Source: Larix kaempferi (Eukaryota; Streptophyta; Pinopsida; Pinales; Pinaceae). From it: 64,000 nt of DNA. Shown here in pieces: positions 1 to 12,850 of this stretch. Below the pieces are notes generated by a model that searched no databases, was not told where the DNA came from, and saw only the letters and a list, made by a program, of their open reading frames with translations. How positions within the stretch are numbered: position 1 is the first letter of the stretch; each line of letters begins with the position of its first letter. The stretch covers positions 16,818,001 to 16,882,000 of the forward strand of contig BSBM01000826.1 in assembly GCA_027924585.1 (NCBI GenBank), written 5' to 3'. The translations under genes and the position numbers were made by a program.

Positions 1-1852
1 CAATTACCTTCTGACCATTGAAATATTTTGCGAAGGAGACAATTAATTGCTCGCTATGGTCATGAAATTTGGCAATAAATTCCATCCACCCAGCCTCAAT
101 GAAATGCTTATAGTGCTTATGATCTAATTCAATGGTTTTCGATGTCTCTGATTCAATCCGTTTAATTAAAACCATGATACAATATGAAGTATATGGCAAT
201 GAGGTTATGACTGCGAGCTAAGGGGGGTGCATAAGAATGCACAGGCGATAGTCCTATCTCCATACCAACCTTAGCATGAATGAAAAATGAGGAAATTTTT
301 AGGGTAATGTTATAGCAAAGCTTGCCTTTCTCGAGACCGAGAAATATGACAATGGTCGAGTAATGAGTGCCTAACAACGAGTGGTGTGAATGCATTTAAT
401 TAAGATGTACTAGACAGTTATGTGTCTACAAAAGGAGCATAAGACTATAAGGATGACGAATCATCGAGGCACCTTCCAGATTTGTTGTGAGTCATGTTAA
501 ATGTCTGAATGAATGGGACGAAAAAAGGTCAAGTTGGAAGAGGTGCATGGCCCTAGATTTAATGTAAACCGTGCAGGTCATCCATTATCATAATTGGATC
601 AAGGCTAAACCGCCTCTATCACATACACAAAACTTGAATCAAGGACAATTTTATATCACATCGTGTCTGCCCCAGAATTCAAAATTGAAAGATGGACGTT
701 CTTTTCAAGATGGCGAAAAATTGAGTTGTAATTTTCCAATGAGAAACTTCAAACAAAGTTTCATGAGTACGAATGACTAAGATTTGATGATTCGAAGTTG
801 TATGTGTAGACTTTGACACGAGGGACTAGGAAACAACATGATAATGATCCTCTCCTTAGGATTACCAAGGTATAGTTTTTTTTTTTTACTTCCTTTTAAA
901 ATGTATTTTCATAAACTTGGATTGGTTAATCATCTTGGTAAGATTTACCAAAATACAATATTTTAATATTTTAAATAATACCAAGGAGAACTTAAAATAA
1001 AATTAGGAGAGTGATAAAAAATCATTAACTAATCCTTAGTAAATCTTATGAAATGGAATCAAATGTAATGTAGCCAAATCTTTGGATGATATTGCATATT
1101 AAATAAAAAATATAAACAAAAATATGCCAAAGGATAAAAGGCAAAAAAAAAAAAGCCTATTCAAAAGTTTAACCCTGAAAAAGTGAGTAAGCTACACAAT
1201 GAATAAGCAAATGAGAATTAGATTAAAATTATGACTCACAATTCTTTGCAACTTAAAATGGCAGAGATGTTGTCTTACCCTTCATTCATACAAAGAGAAA
1301 CCGCATCATTCTCAGTGAGTTGTTGAATCAATACTTACTGGGCTACAAAATTAACCCTAGGTTAGAAAGCTTTAAAGATATCCTTAATCCTTGGATTCCA
1401 AGCTTTCATTCATGAAATCCACGGGGAACAAGAATTACTAAATATGTCAATGGATGTCCATAACAGAAACAACGTAAATCTCCATTTTCACATTCCCACT
1501 GGAAAATTAGAGGGCCAAGATGGTAAAGATTATGCAAAATCAAGTGAAAACCAAAGATCAAATAACCATGGATGTAAATATTACCTGAGCCCATTATCAT
1601 TGATAAAGAATCTGTTGAAAAGGGCTTAAAATAAAAAGGGGACCCATTCATTTCTTACCAGAATGAATGGGTTGCGGTTGACAGAGGCCAACATTCCCTA
1701 TTTGCTTTTCCTAGGTTAAATCTTTGTGTCACTTTTGCATGGTTATCTTTGAATGATCCTTGTTTTATTTTCTGCTACAAATGAATGATTCTATAATTGT
1801 GGGATGAAATTAAATATGAAATTAAAGTTGGAAGAGATGAAAATTATACTAC
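1..1852. other. AT-rich stretch without recognisable gene
   Basis: No open frame here resembles a protein family I recognise. The longest frames are under 85 codons, are composition driven and overlap one another on both strands. The stretch contains short A and T runs (around 880 and 1140) but no clear terminal repeats. It is probably decayed transposon or intergenic DNA next to the gypsy relic that starts near 1853. Confidence 0.6.
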
Positions 1853-3174
1853 TAAGTTGAAAACGCTAACCTATTGCACTGCTCATCTCTCCACCAGACT
1901 TTGACAATTATTTTATTCTCTATATCTCGGCGTCAGCTTCTACTGTTGCAAGTGTTTTGGTCCAACGAGTCGATGGTCACAATGAATATGTCATTTACTA
2001 CATTAGAAAAACATTGGCAGGACCAACATTCAACTACACTCATGATTAGAAGTTTTCCCTAGCTGTCATCCTCTCAATACAAAAACTATGCCATTACATC
2101 TTGCTCTGCAAAACAACAGTTGTCACAGACTCAAATCCCATGCAATACATACTTATTCGTTATCTTATCAACAGTAAATTTTCACATTGGACTCTTATCC
2201 TCCAAGAATTTGACCTTGATTTTGTGATCCCTAAAAGCAAAAAATCCTTATCCCTCACCAAGCTTATCACCGACCTCCCTGCCACTACCTCGGAAGAACC
2301 TATGAACGACCATTTACCCAATGAACATATGTTCCTCATAGAGAGCAATGATCCATGGTATGGTGATACCATGACATACCTCCGAACTTAGAAATTCCCC
2401 CCCCATTTGTCTCGCGACGATCGTCGACGCATACACCAGCAATCTCCACAATATCTTCTCCTCAGAGATGTCTTATATCATCGTGGGGTCAACACCATCC
2501 TACGATGCTTCTTGACCTATGAGGAAGCATAGCAAGTTCTCAATGACATCCATAGTGGATCATATGGGGGGCACCTCTTAGGGCTAGCCACCGCCCAAAA
2601 AATCCACCTCACCGGTTATTTTTGGTCATTAGTATTCAAGGATTGTGTCTACATGGTGAAAAGATGTGCCAATTGTCAAGTATTTTCTTGCAAGACATGG
2701 GATTCACCCATCCCCCTCCACCAAGTAATCACCATTGGCCCATTTTGCAAATGGGAAATCGATTTCATGGAGTGTCGCCCCACCTTAGCGCAGGGCCACA
2801 AGTATATCATAGTAGCCATGGATTACTTCACTAAGTGGGCCAAAGTAATGCCCACATTCAATTGCACAAGCACCACCGCGACACTTCTCTTATTTAACCA
2901 TGTCATTTCACGATTTGGTGTACCAAAGCAATTAGTTTTTGACAACGGAACCCACTTCCACAATCATACTTTCGAGGAACTTTCACAGTTGTTAGGTTTC
3001 AAGCATGATTTCTCGACATCGTACTATCCTTAAGCAAATGGCCAAGTTGAGGCCGTGAACAAAATTCTAAAGACCATGCTCCAACTCACGGTCAACAAGA
3101 ACAAATCCAACTAGCATCACATGCTATTCCCCACTCTATGGGCATACCGAACCTTGGTGAAAATGGCCACTTAA
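1853..3174 (+). pseudogene. Ty3/gypsy pol relic (RNase H to integrase core)
   Basis: A single forward frame from about 1853 to 3174 reads through the end of RT/RNase H, the H2C2 zinc region and the integrase core. It is interrupted only by stop codons (near 2068, 2389, 2527, 3031 and 3112) and I see no frameshift. RNase H features include VVTDSNPMQYILIRYLINSK. The zinc-binding CANC motif lies near 2670. Integrase core motifs are WEIDFMEC, FDNGTHF and NGQVEAVNK, so all three DDE acidic residues are still readable. The sequence is close to the family of elements D and F in this window. Gag, protease, most of RT and both LTRs are absent, so this is a truncated dead copy. Confidence 0.85.
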
Positions 3175-3582
3175 ATGAAAATAAAAAAAAAAAAAAACCA
3201 AATAAAAGGTAATTAAAAAAATTCATGTTAGCTCATAAAATTAAAACTTTTAACCAAATAAAAAGTTGTTAAAAAAATCTATGTTGGCTCATAAAAATAT
3301 CTTAAACTTGAAGGGTCTAAAATTAAAAAAATTACAACTCTAGAAATTGATCCCTCTTGGTGCTTGGTAGATCTGAGTTTAAGATGGAATGCTTTTACTA
3401 AATTATATAAATATGAATAGAAGTAAACAAATATAAAAAATAAATGATAAGTGATGCATGAATAACTGGTAGCTGATACATAAATATTTCTAAGTTGTAC
3501 AAAAGTGAATGAGGATAAATATTTATAAACAAAATTTTCAACTGATGCCTCTATTTATTTTGGCTTGATTAAGCTATCTCTT

Positions 3583-3643
3583 GAACTGATGATGTATGCC
3601 CTGGAGTCCTCAGAGAACTGATGATGTATGCCCTGGAGTCCTC
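3583..3643. repeat. Tandem duplication of a 29-bp unit (period 32)
   Basis: The unit begins GAACTGATGATGTATGCCCT. It occurs at 3583-3611 and again, identical, at 3615-3643, with three bases between the copies. Perfect identity suggests a recent local slippage or duplication event. Confidence 0.9.
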
Positions 3644-4039
3644 CCTGTTTGAACAATTGTTGAAGGTATAATCTCTGGAGACATGAGATGGTGGCAAGAT
3701 GATGCCAAAGGATATTAATATTCTGGCGAATAGGAAGCCATGATATTGTTACAGTAGATGACAAATCGAACTGGTATATATGATGCAACAATTACGGTGA
3801 TTATCTGAATTTGTAACAGTTATTCGATTGACTGATCTTTCAAATTCGTTGAGTAATGATGTCGACTATTGGCTGTTCTTTCTCAACAGAGACAGGTGAA
3901 GTTATGAGCTGACATGTCACTGTGTTTGACAAGCCCACCTTAATAATGGTTATCCTGACATCTCTGTGGAGATAATAGCTAGAGATCCACTGATACAGTA
4001 GTCACCGACGGATCCTATGAAATCAAAATCAAAATAATA

Positions 4040-4430
4040 CTGATAATGCATCACCCAGCTGAATGTTGATATGAGAATGCTCAGTGAATTTCAACGCGAT
4101 ATGATTAAAATTCAAAGTATAAAGACAGTCACACTTCAGGGAAGAACATCTATGGCATCCAGGTCGTTACACATTTGACTTTCCTGTGATTCCAGTTCAT
4201 TTGGAAGGAAGTTCTATTTACATTCAAGTTGTAATAATAATAATGCACCACCCAGCTGACATGACATGTGGCTGGCAATTCTCTGTATTTCAACATGATT
4301 TGCTCATACCATTATTAAAATTGAGAGTACAAAGACTGCAACAATTTCATGGAAGTTCATCTATAGCATACAAGCTGTTACTTCTTTGACTGTCATGTGA
4401 TTCTGAATCGTTTGAAATGAAGTTATAATT
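4040..4430. repeat. Imperfect ~195-bp tandem duplication
   Basis: The segment at about 4045-4235 is repeated in diverged form at about 4243-4430. Shared landmarks in the same order are AATGCACCACCCAGCTGA, ATTTCAACRYGAT, ATTAAAATT followed by GTACAAAGAC, a GAAGTTCATCTATRGCAT-like block, and TTTGACTKTCMTGTGATTC. Small indels separate the copies. Nothing coding is evident. Confidence 0.7.
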
Positions 4431-5269
4431 ATCTTTGACTTTCATGTGATTCTGCATAAGTTAAAAGTTAATTCTGTAAGATTCTGAAAGTAGGCCAGCG
4501 ATACTATGTTTTGTTAATAATGATGCCGTGGAGTGATTAGGTTAGGTATTTCTTATACATTTAAAAAATTATCAAAAAATATTAATATTCTTAATTGTTG
4601 TGTTATGATTTCTGGAATTTAACTGTATAGAAGTTTAAAAAGATAGAAGTTTTTTGGGTGGACATTCTATCCAGGAAGCTTGACAGAATATATAAAGACA
4701 TATGAGAAAACTATTTTCAATATTTACTTAATTGTTAGTTTTCTCATCTATTTTTATATATTTTATTATAAGCTTTTTTATTTTGCTAAAGTTTTTTATG
4801 ATTTTGAATATGAGTATTGAAGGGTGTTAAATTTATTTATAGATTCAAAAACACAATTTAAATAAGTAAAAATTTGGATTATACCAAAAAAATATTTACT
4901 CATTCCGACCAAAACCCACTGTAAAGTGGAAAACCTAGAATAAATAGAGTACTCCCAAGTAAAGTGGTTTGTGAATGCCAAGTGGTCTGTGAATGTTAGG
5001 ATACTACTGCCATAAAGGGAATCCCCAAGCTTATTTAAAATTTAATCAAGATGCATTTAAGCATAACAAGATAAGACTACCATGAAATTAATCCGGATTG
5101 TACACTTGTTACACTAGAGTTAATCTTGTTGATCCACTAAAAAAAATACAAAATCTAAAATAATATCTAAACACCTATCAATATAATTAAAAAATTTAAT
5201 GAATATTTTTTAAATATTTATTTAAATCTTCATTTTTCACGGTAAAGGAAATTTTTTACTCTCTTAGAG

Positions 5270-5475
5270 CCATCTAATCTTTATGAGTCTTTATAAATTA
5301 TAATTAGATAAAATATTTAATATAAAAATAGTGAGACAATATATCGGAGTTTTATGGTCATAGATTCCCCTTACGGTCTTTAAGCCATCTAATATTTATG
5401 AGTCTTTATAAATTATAATTGGATAAAATATTTAATATAAAAATAGTAAAACATCGGAGTTTTATGGTCATAGAG
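5270..5475. repeat. Tandem duplication, period about 116 bp
   Basis: A block containing TTTATGAGTCTTTATAAATT, then ATAAAATATTTAATATAAAA, and ending GGAGTTTTATGGTCATAGA occurs at about 5270-5368 and again at 5386-5475. The second copy has a short internal deletion. It is AT-rich and not coding. Confidence 0.8.
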
Positions 5476-5830
5476 TCATCATGAGGTTGTATAAATGTTA
5501 GTTATGGAGATATTGCAATTAATTTATGTAAACATATATTAAGGATTTATTTTTTAGGTACAATTATAAACAAATATAAATAGATGTGAGTTTTATGAAT
5601 GTAAATTTCAAAGTGATGGAGTTATATTTATGTATATGAACAATATTTTATGTTATTTGTTTAACATAATTTTATATTAAATTAAATTAGTTGAGTTTAT
5701 GAAGTTTTTGTAGGGTATGAGTATTTATCTTGAGTCTAGTAGTGTTAAATGAGTTTTAGAGATTCATCATTGAATTGAAGGTATTCTCTAAAAGTACATG
5801 ATGAATGAATGGCATGGGGAGTCGATCTAG

Positions 5831-6770
5831 TGGTGGAGGGAAATATGGAAGTTCCAGTGTCTTTTGAAATCTAAAATTTTCCCATAATTTTTTCTTTCTA
5901 ATAAAGCTTTAACTTGGGATCTATTACAACTTAGGAATAGGGTTGGTCTAAGAAGGTGTTATCTATGTAAGGAAGTCGAGGAAAGTATCTTACATCTGGC
6001 AGTGGAGTGTGGAGTGCCAGTTCACTAAATTTTTTTGGAAGGACACAGAAGAGTCCATTGGCAGATTGAATGTATGGTTCGGTAATACAGTGGAAGAGTG
6101 TTTGAGATACTAGTGTAATAATAAGGATATGGAGTTCTATAGAGCACTTCATGTTATCATTAACTAGAGCACATGGCTCACTAGGAATGATAGCCTTTTT
6201 TAGGATAGGAACAATTTGGCATTCCTTTGCACGCATAGAGTTTAAGCATCCTAAGGCACTTTCCTCAAAACAAGAAGTTGAAGAAGATCAAAGTGTTAAA
6301 GTCGGTAGAGATCAATTGTTGGTTCCTTGGGATTTTCTTGATGTCGTGTCCCGAGGATATATAAATCTATGTGGAGATGGAGGAGTCCTATATCTAACTG
6401 AATCCCAAAAATTTTCTTCCAGAGTGGAGTTGGGTCCTAGTACAAACAATTACACATAGTTGAATGCTCTATGGCTATTACTTAGGATAACTTGGGAAAA
6501 GGGGATCAAAAGGATTAATGTTTATAGAGACTCTTTGCTAATTATCAAATGGATGCACGGTGAAAATAGATTCCATAATGTGTTCTTGGAAGCACTTCTG
6601 GAGGAGACACAATAGATCAGTATAGGTTTTGAAGAAGTGACTTATCAACATGTTCATAGGGAAAGGAATACAGAGGCGGATGCTTTAGCGAAGGAAGGAG
6701 TAAATATGCGGTAGGGAAAATGGTTAATATTTAATGAAGGTGAAGGGAATTTTCATTCCCCTTTCTGAGG
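5831..6770 (+). pseudogene. L1-type LINE 3' coding relic (zf-RVT plus RNase H)
   Basis: From 5831 the frame reads WWREIWKFQCLLKSKIFP, followed by L..LRNRVGLRRCYLCKEVEE and ILHLAVECG. This is the zinc-binding module found after plant LINE reverse transcriptases (CX2C...HX4-5C). A linker follows with a W-L-RN-type motif. Then comes an RNase H domain of the plant L1 type: CGDGGVLYL, STNNYT followed by a stop where the family has Glu, YRDSLLIIKW (usually GDS), and HVHRERNTEADALAKEG. Several stops and at least two frameshifts are present. The 5' part of the element (ORF1, endonuclease, RT fingers and palm) is absent, as expected for 5'-truncated LINE insertions. Confidence 0.8.
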
Positions 6771-7225
6771 GAAAAACAGGATATTACACTTGAAGCATGA
6801 ATTATATGGAGGTTGGCTAGTCAATAGCTAGGATTGGTGAGATAGTCTTGTAGAACTATTGGTAGCAGAGCACTACATGCTTCGGGTCTGAGCATGATTA
6901 GCCAGGGATTTTGGTAAGCTATAGGTTATCTATTGTATGTTTTGATGCTAATTAATTCAAGTGCCAACACTCTGAGAAACTTTGGTAGCATATCACTACA
7001 GCCTACGGGACTGAGATATATATGGAAAATTGTTTCGAGAGATACATGTTTTATGTTATATGTATTTGTATGTTTTTGTTATGGGATCCAGTTATCTAGC
7101 GTTTTGTGAAGACTGTATAATTGGCGAGGTAAATGGTCAGTACAATGATTATGGTTAAATGCATCTGAAGATTGTAATTTTTTTATATGAAAATATTATG
7201 AATTTTTTTTCGTGGAAAAAAAAAT
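6771..7225 (+). mobile_element. Probable 3' UTR and tail of the LINE relic
   Basis: Non-coding sequence follows the RNase H region and ends in T-rich and A-rich tracts, with a nine-base A run near 7216-7224. Two similar blocks containing GAGCACTACATGCTTCGGG and ATCACTACAGCCTACGGGAC occur at about 6870 and 6990. I assign it to the LINE by position only. Confidence 0.4.
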
Positions 7226-8199
7226 TCATATACTTCTTAGTAGATTCAAAGTGATGGAAATGAGAAGTGTTTAAGTTAAAGGTTCATGTACCAAAGTGAT
7301 AGAAGAGTGAAAGGGTCAATCAAGACTACTCCTTCCTGCTTCAATTTTTTTAATATTTCAAATAATTTGAAGAATGTTGCAATTCTTCGTGTTTCAATTT
7401 TTTTAATATTTTAAATATTTTGAAGAATGTTGCAAGCTTTAGATATATTGTGTATTTTGAAGACCTTAAAAATCATTATGACTATTAGTGCTAGATAACA
7501 AATAATGAGCCAACATTTGATGAGAGAATGAGACAACAACTTATTGACTATTATGACAAAACAAAAAAGAGCAATAAATATAGTTTGACTTGTAAATTTA
7601 TACAATTGTAGATGAACAATGTTTCTCACTATGAATACATGATAGGCATCAAAGAATATGACAATGAAAAGGAAACACACTTAGGAACTTTTGATGATGA
7701 TGTAATGACACTTGAGTTTGTAATGATTGAATCCTTCAAAGTATAGATTGGAAGCATAGTCCACTGGGTCATGACCTTTCAATTACATTGTACAGAAGGA
7801 AGTGTTCATGTAAAAGTGGAGTATGTAATGAAGACATTATTATTGTGCAATTTCAAGCAATTTTAGACTAGTTATGTGATGTCTAGTAAGAGATTGGTTG
7901 TACAATTTTGAGTAAGAATTTAGCTGCATCAGAGGCATAGTTGGACAAAAGAAAGAGCTAAAAGAATAATAGGTCATATAAACCTTGTAAATTTGCATCT
8001 TCTTATCCAACTTACCCTGTTGGTGTAGCTTCAAGGACATGTAAACATCTAAGGTTGGGGAGATGTTTTAAGAGCACATTGGTGTGACTTATAAAGTGTC
8101 ATTAGAATAATAAATAAAATGACTATGAAATTAAAACCTAAGGTGTTGAGTCATGAATTTTGTTTCTAGTTATTTAATGTAATTTAATGGAAGGTTAGG
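7226..8199. other. Unassigned AT-rich stretch
   Basis: No recognisable gene. A 42-bp block (TCAATTTTTTTAATATTTNA through GAAGAATGTTGCAA) is tandemly repeated with period 53 at about 7341-7382 and 7394-7435. Longer open frames on the minus strand are AT-composition artefacts rich in Ile, Phe and Leu. A purine-rich GGTTGGGGAGATG near 8053 could be a polypurine tract of a decayed LTR element, but nothing confirms this. Confidence 0.45.
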
Positions 8200-8351
8200 T
8201 GTTGGATGTAACCATCCTAACCATATGACCATATGATCTATGTATAAATACACATAATTAAGTAAATGAGGTAGGTTATCCTTTCATTTTCCTCCCTTCG
8301 TGTGTGTGTATTTATTATAAGTGATACAAAGTAATTATTTCTAGTCCAACA
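8200..8351. repeat. Short LTR-like unit (TGTTGGA...TCCAACA)
   Basis: A 152-bp unit starts TGTTGGATGTAACC and ends TAGTCCAACA. This gives a perfect 7-bp terminal inverted repeat with TG/CA ends, and a TATA-like TGTATAAATACA lies about 40 bp inside. Size and ends fit a TRIM-type solo LTR. I see no 5-bp target duplication (TTAGG versus CCATT) and no adjacent primer-binding site, so the call is tentative. Confidence 0.3.
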
Positions 8352-8789
8352 CCATTCAAGAGGGGCCAGTACTTATGACCCTTAAGAATTTTAAGGATTT
8401 TTGGTCTTATCATGGTTTTACCATTGTTTTGTATAACATGATCCACTTTTGCTTATCCTCTAACTAACTTAACAAATAATTATTCTTTTTCATTGGTCAA
8501 TTGAGGAAAAACATCAATATTTTGAGTGTCTAAATGAATCCCTTGCATTGACTCTAACACTTGCTACATTGATTTCACCCAACTCTTCATCATTGAGTGT
8601 GATTCCTCTAGGTTTGGACTTGTTTTGGTACTCATATCTAGGTGATAGACCGATCTCATGTGAAGAAGTGAATGAGAAGGAATGTGCATGTCCACATACA
8701 ACAACAAAAAAATCTTGGCCAAGTGGCACCATGAGTACCTCCATTGTAAGAAGTTCTTTATTTAAATCGATCACCTTATATTAAAGCAC
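8352..8789. other. No recognisable gene
   Basis: Sequence between the LTR-like unit and the gypsy relic. Its 3' end may be the decayed RT/RNase H part of the following pol relic, but no motif is clear enough to annotate. Confidence 0.4.
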
Positions 8790-10360
8790 TAATGCAAGGA
8801 ACTCTAGCGTATTAGCAAAAGAGTGGATTAAATGTCTTCATGCCTATGACTTTGAGATTATTTATAAAAAGAGTAAATAGAATATTGTTGTAGATGCTTT
8901 ATCTTGTTGAGATGAACCACCTTACTTCAATTTCATTTCAATCAATGAACATAATTGGAGAAAAAAGTTCCCCTCATATACTACATAGAGGATCCTACAA
9001 TAGTTCAACTTTAGAAGGACATTATAGTTGGAATGAATATATAGCCTTGACCCTCAACAATGGTGTCATCAACTTCAAAAATCACATATATTTATGACAT
9101 GGATCATCTCCTCTTGTAAAATAGGTTCTTCATCATGGGCATTCATTTATTTATCTTGGTCATGTGGGTTTCCATAAAACCTACAAGAATGTCTCATCCA
9201 ACTTCTACTAATATAGAATGATGGCTAATATTGAGCACTTTGTGGGAAAATATGAAATTAACCAATGTAATAAGGTGGAAAATGTTTTTTCTTCTAGTTT
9301 TCTCCATCCTAACCTAATTCCTAATCAAAAGTAGAAAGATGTATCAATCAATTTTATTATAGGGCCATGCTCTCTAAAGTTTATTAGGATGTTATCTATG
9401 TGGTAGTTAATCTTTTAACCAAATATGATTATTTCATCCCTTTGAATACTAAGTTTATAACTTTTGGGGTTGTTGATTTATTCTTTAAGAATGTTTATAA
9501 GCTCAATAAGATCCCTTGCCACATTGTTAGTGACAATAATAACAAGCTTGTAAGTCACTTTTGGAAAGAACTTGTCAAACTATTAGGACTTACTTTCAAT
9601 ATGAGTACAACATGTCATCAAGAAATAGATAGGCAAACAAAAGTGTCTAAGGAGTGTTTGGAATGGTATATTTCATTAATGTACATATAAAGGATAAGAA
9701 AATGAAGTTTATATAGTGGTTACATTTGGTCAAATATTGGTATAATACTAAATATCGGTGTTCCATCAAAATAACACCCTTAAAGGTATTATGTGGCTAT
9801 GAACCACCATCACTTAAGGACTAGTTAATTCAAAATGTTAAATTCTCTATGGAAACTAAAATACTATAGGAATCGTGTACCATCTTCAAATTTATAAATG
9901 AAAACTTATCAATGGTAGAAAAAAAATTGAATAGCAGCATGACCAACATTACTCAAAAAGAAAATATAAGATTGAGGATATGTTATTTTTATTATAGACA
10001 TATGAAGAAGCAAATGTTTGGAAACTTAGTAAGATAAATCTCCAACCCAAGTTCTATGGACCATACAAAGTGTATCAAAAATAAGGGAGGTTACTTATCC
10101 ACTATACATTCCTAACCAGGGAAGACTCCATGATGTTTTTCATATACCCTATTTAAAAGAAGTTAGACAATGAGGTGGTCACCCAAATAGTGACCCTTAA
10201 CAAATGAAGACACTAAGTTAATGTTAAAACATTGTGACATTATTAAAGAGAATGTGAGGAATCTCTATATACAAAAATTTACAAAATAGAAGATCAAATG
10301 GAAGGGCCTCCTAGAAGAGCAATACACATAGGATTGAAGCATTTTTGAAAGAGGACCCTA
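8790..10360 (+). pseudogene. Chromovirus-like Ty3/gypsy RNase H-integrase relic
   Basis: The order of recognisable pieces matches a gypsy pol 3' half. WIKCLHAYDFEIIYKKSK and VVDALS near 8830-8905 are the end of RNase H. A degraded zinc region around 9120-9260 follows. An integrase core at 9400-9690 reads VVNLLTKYDYFIPLNTKF, KIPCHIVSDNNNKL and MSTTCHQEIDRQTK. A GPYKVYQK-type C-terminal module lies near 10050. KIKWKGLLEEQYT near 10290 resembles a chromodomain end (family pattern KWKG..EE.TWE). Many stops and frameshifts are present. RT and protease are not detectable. Confidence 0.75.
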
Positions 10361-11978
10361 GTTTGTACATGGTTTAAATCATTACTCATATGGATCCAAG
10401 ACATTAACTTAAAAATAGGAGCCCCCTTTCTCTTTCCACACTTCAAACATTGCAATAACTATAGATAATTGTTTTACATAGTGATTTTGGAATAAAGTGA
10501 TTTGGGATTTAATTATTTATCTATGTTCTACAAGTGACTTAATCATAAAGTGAAACTATATTTTCTATACACAGAATCCTCAAAAATCACCTCAAAGGAC
10601 AAAGGTGAGTTTTAGTACCAAATTTGGGGAATTTAGTGTTTCCCCATGATCCAAATGCATGTTTCGTCATTTTTTTAGACATTATACCACGTACTTTTGA
10701 CTTATCATATCATCATACACATAATCAAGCACATAACATCACATTAAACTCATGAACACAACCACTTAAATTATGTGCACACATCCACATCATGTGTAAA
10801 CTCACCACATGACCTCTTCCATACTCTACCATGTCAATTACTCATGGAAACTAAGCACTTGTATTGATCTTTATCAAGTTAGGGATTCATACTCATCTCA
10901 TCCAATGCAACAAATGATTCCACTAACACTAAAGACACTTCTCCATAATTAATTCTTTATCCAATCCACATAGAGGCATATTAAATACATATCTGGTTCA
11001 TGTAAACATCATTAACTTATTGAAGTCTTTATAAAGTAACAACCATCCACTAGAATATTTGGGTACCCAACTAGTGTAAATGTTCATATAGTTGGAATTC
11101 CTTTGTGTATATGGTTCAACAAATCCTTGAAGAACTCCCCTTAAATGTCGAGAATATTCTACAAGTTCAATACTCTTGTTATTTCTCTTTTACATTTTAT
11201 AATTAAATTTATTTGGATATTTATCTTAATTCTTTTTTCCTCTATATAAGTACACTAAAAATGGTATAATATCACTTTCATGTGCCAACACACATCTTAT
11301 TTTTAGAAAAAAAAGGCTAGAGATATGTTTTAACATGTCTAAACACAAAGATTTATCTTTCAAATGGTCAACTTGTGGATAGGAAACACACATAGAGGAA
11401 ATACATGTGGGGTTGCTTGGTTGGATTCCCTTATACACCTCTCTAGGTACATGGCAAGTATAAATGAATTAGACATAATATGTTTGCAAATTCAGTCTTC
11501 CATGTACCCTCTAGTATATTGCATGCCCCCTAGGTAAAGATGAAACCACTTGTAAAAAATAATTTATATTCTTTCTTGTTATATTACATCAAGCAATCAC
11601 TCAAGGAGATTGCTCTTACATACTAGGGAATTCGGTAGTACAACTAAGGGTATGGTTGATGTTCCTTCTTGGAGTCATGAAATATCAAGTAAGTAATATT
11701 GTTTGAAGCCCTTAAGTATATTAGAGAGATATAGAACCTAACATTCATTTTCTCTTAAGACTCTATCAAACCTCTATCAAACTTCTTACAAATATAAAAT
11801 TTCGTCAATGCAATAATCTTCAAACAACTAAGAAAAAATTTTAGAAGTGGTCTTAGGCCTAACTAGACCATTGTGGGTGACTTGACCCAAAACAATCATT
11901 GCATGAAGTTGATCACATTGTTGTATCTCACTAATAATTATTCTAGTAGACCAAAGTGGTCAAGTGATTTCCACTAGA
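10361..11978. other. Unassigned, possibly LTR/leader of decayed gypsy DNA
   Basis: This stretch lies between the 3' end of one gypsy pol relic and a gag relic on the same strand. It may contain the LTR and leader sequences of these elements, but I could not find a repeated pair, a primer-binding site or terminal TG/CA pairs. No coding region is supported. Confidence 0.4.
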
Positions 11979-12850
11979 ATGGAAAACACAATCACCATCT
12001 TGGAAGAAAAAATAGAGAAACTCATTAAGTCATAGATGATATTCCAAAACAATCTTGCAACTGAAATGACCTCCTTTCAAGCTTCCATCAACCATCAATT
12101 TCATATTTGGAATTATCGGGTAGGGACAATTAATAAGTGGGAATCTTCAAAGGGTTGAGGTTATCATACCCTGAACCATACCTTCATGAAACCCATATGT
12201 GAATAAGTTCAATGGATGCGATCTAACATAATGGGTGGGCTAGGTGGAACATTGTTTTCCTCTTGAGGGTTTTAATGATGAACAAGTGAAAATTTGAGTG
12301 GATATGTTATATTTGGATAGGGATCATTAGTAGTGTGGAAATGGAATCAAAAGGCATATGAGGGGTACATTACATGGGACTAGTTTGTGAATACCATTTA
12401 CGCTAGATTTCAAACTAATACAAATTTTTGTGTGGTGGTGACCAAGTTGCACCAAACTAGCACAATGGAAGAATTTATTAATTCCTTTAGGATATTGGAA
12501 ATCATCAATAATGTATCATTGATGAGTTCTTCAAGGAGTGTTTTATCAATGTTATCAAGTAGGGGACCAAACCAAAAGTATTAATATCTCACTCGACTAC
12601 TTGGTTGGAGGCCTCTCAAAATGTGTAAGTGGTGGCATAAACCAAAACGAATGACCCATTTGTTTCCATGACCAAATCCATTTTTTATGCTTACTCTGTC
12701 TCCTTATCAACCCTTTTGGGTCCACAATTTTACCCCAAGGGAAGCGAAATATGTCAGCATCCTGGCCTCTACTATCATTGTGATGGAATTTTTTCAAAGG
12801 ACATAAATTTAAGGAACATAATTATTTTCCATTGATATAGTTCAATGGGA
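11979..12850 (+). pseudogene. Ty3/gypsy gag relic with broken zinc knuckle
   Basis: The pieces match a gypsy capsid. An FNG block with W (about 12207-12300) and VEHCFPLEGFNDEQVK with LYLDRD follow in one frame. Another frame has W.WNQKAYEGYITWD, FVNTIYARFQTN and VVTKLHQTSTMEEFINSFRI (12340-12510), then FFKECFINVIK near 12520. Around 12775-12830 a YHCD...KGHKFKEHN block is recognisable as a CCHC knuckle split by a frameshift. At least three frame changes and many stops are present. No protease or RT follows. It may or may not belong to the same insertion as the pol relic at 8790-10360. Confidence 0.7.

Larger units (their letters stand above)
3175..5830. other. AT-rich stretch without recognisable gene
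   Basis: No protein-coding or RNA gene is recognisable. The stretch starts with A-rich sequence directly after the gypsy relic and contains three local tandem duplications, listed separately (3583-3643, about 4040-4430, 5270-5475). No terminal repeats or polyprotein motifs were found. Confidence 0.6.

Noticed and set aside
8052-8351. Longer LTR from TGTTTTAAGAGC to TCCAACA after a purine-rich tract
   Set aside because: The ends do not form an inverted repeat; the shorter unit 8200-8351 fits better, and neither has a partner.
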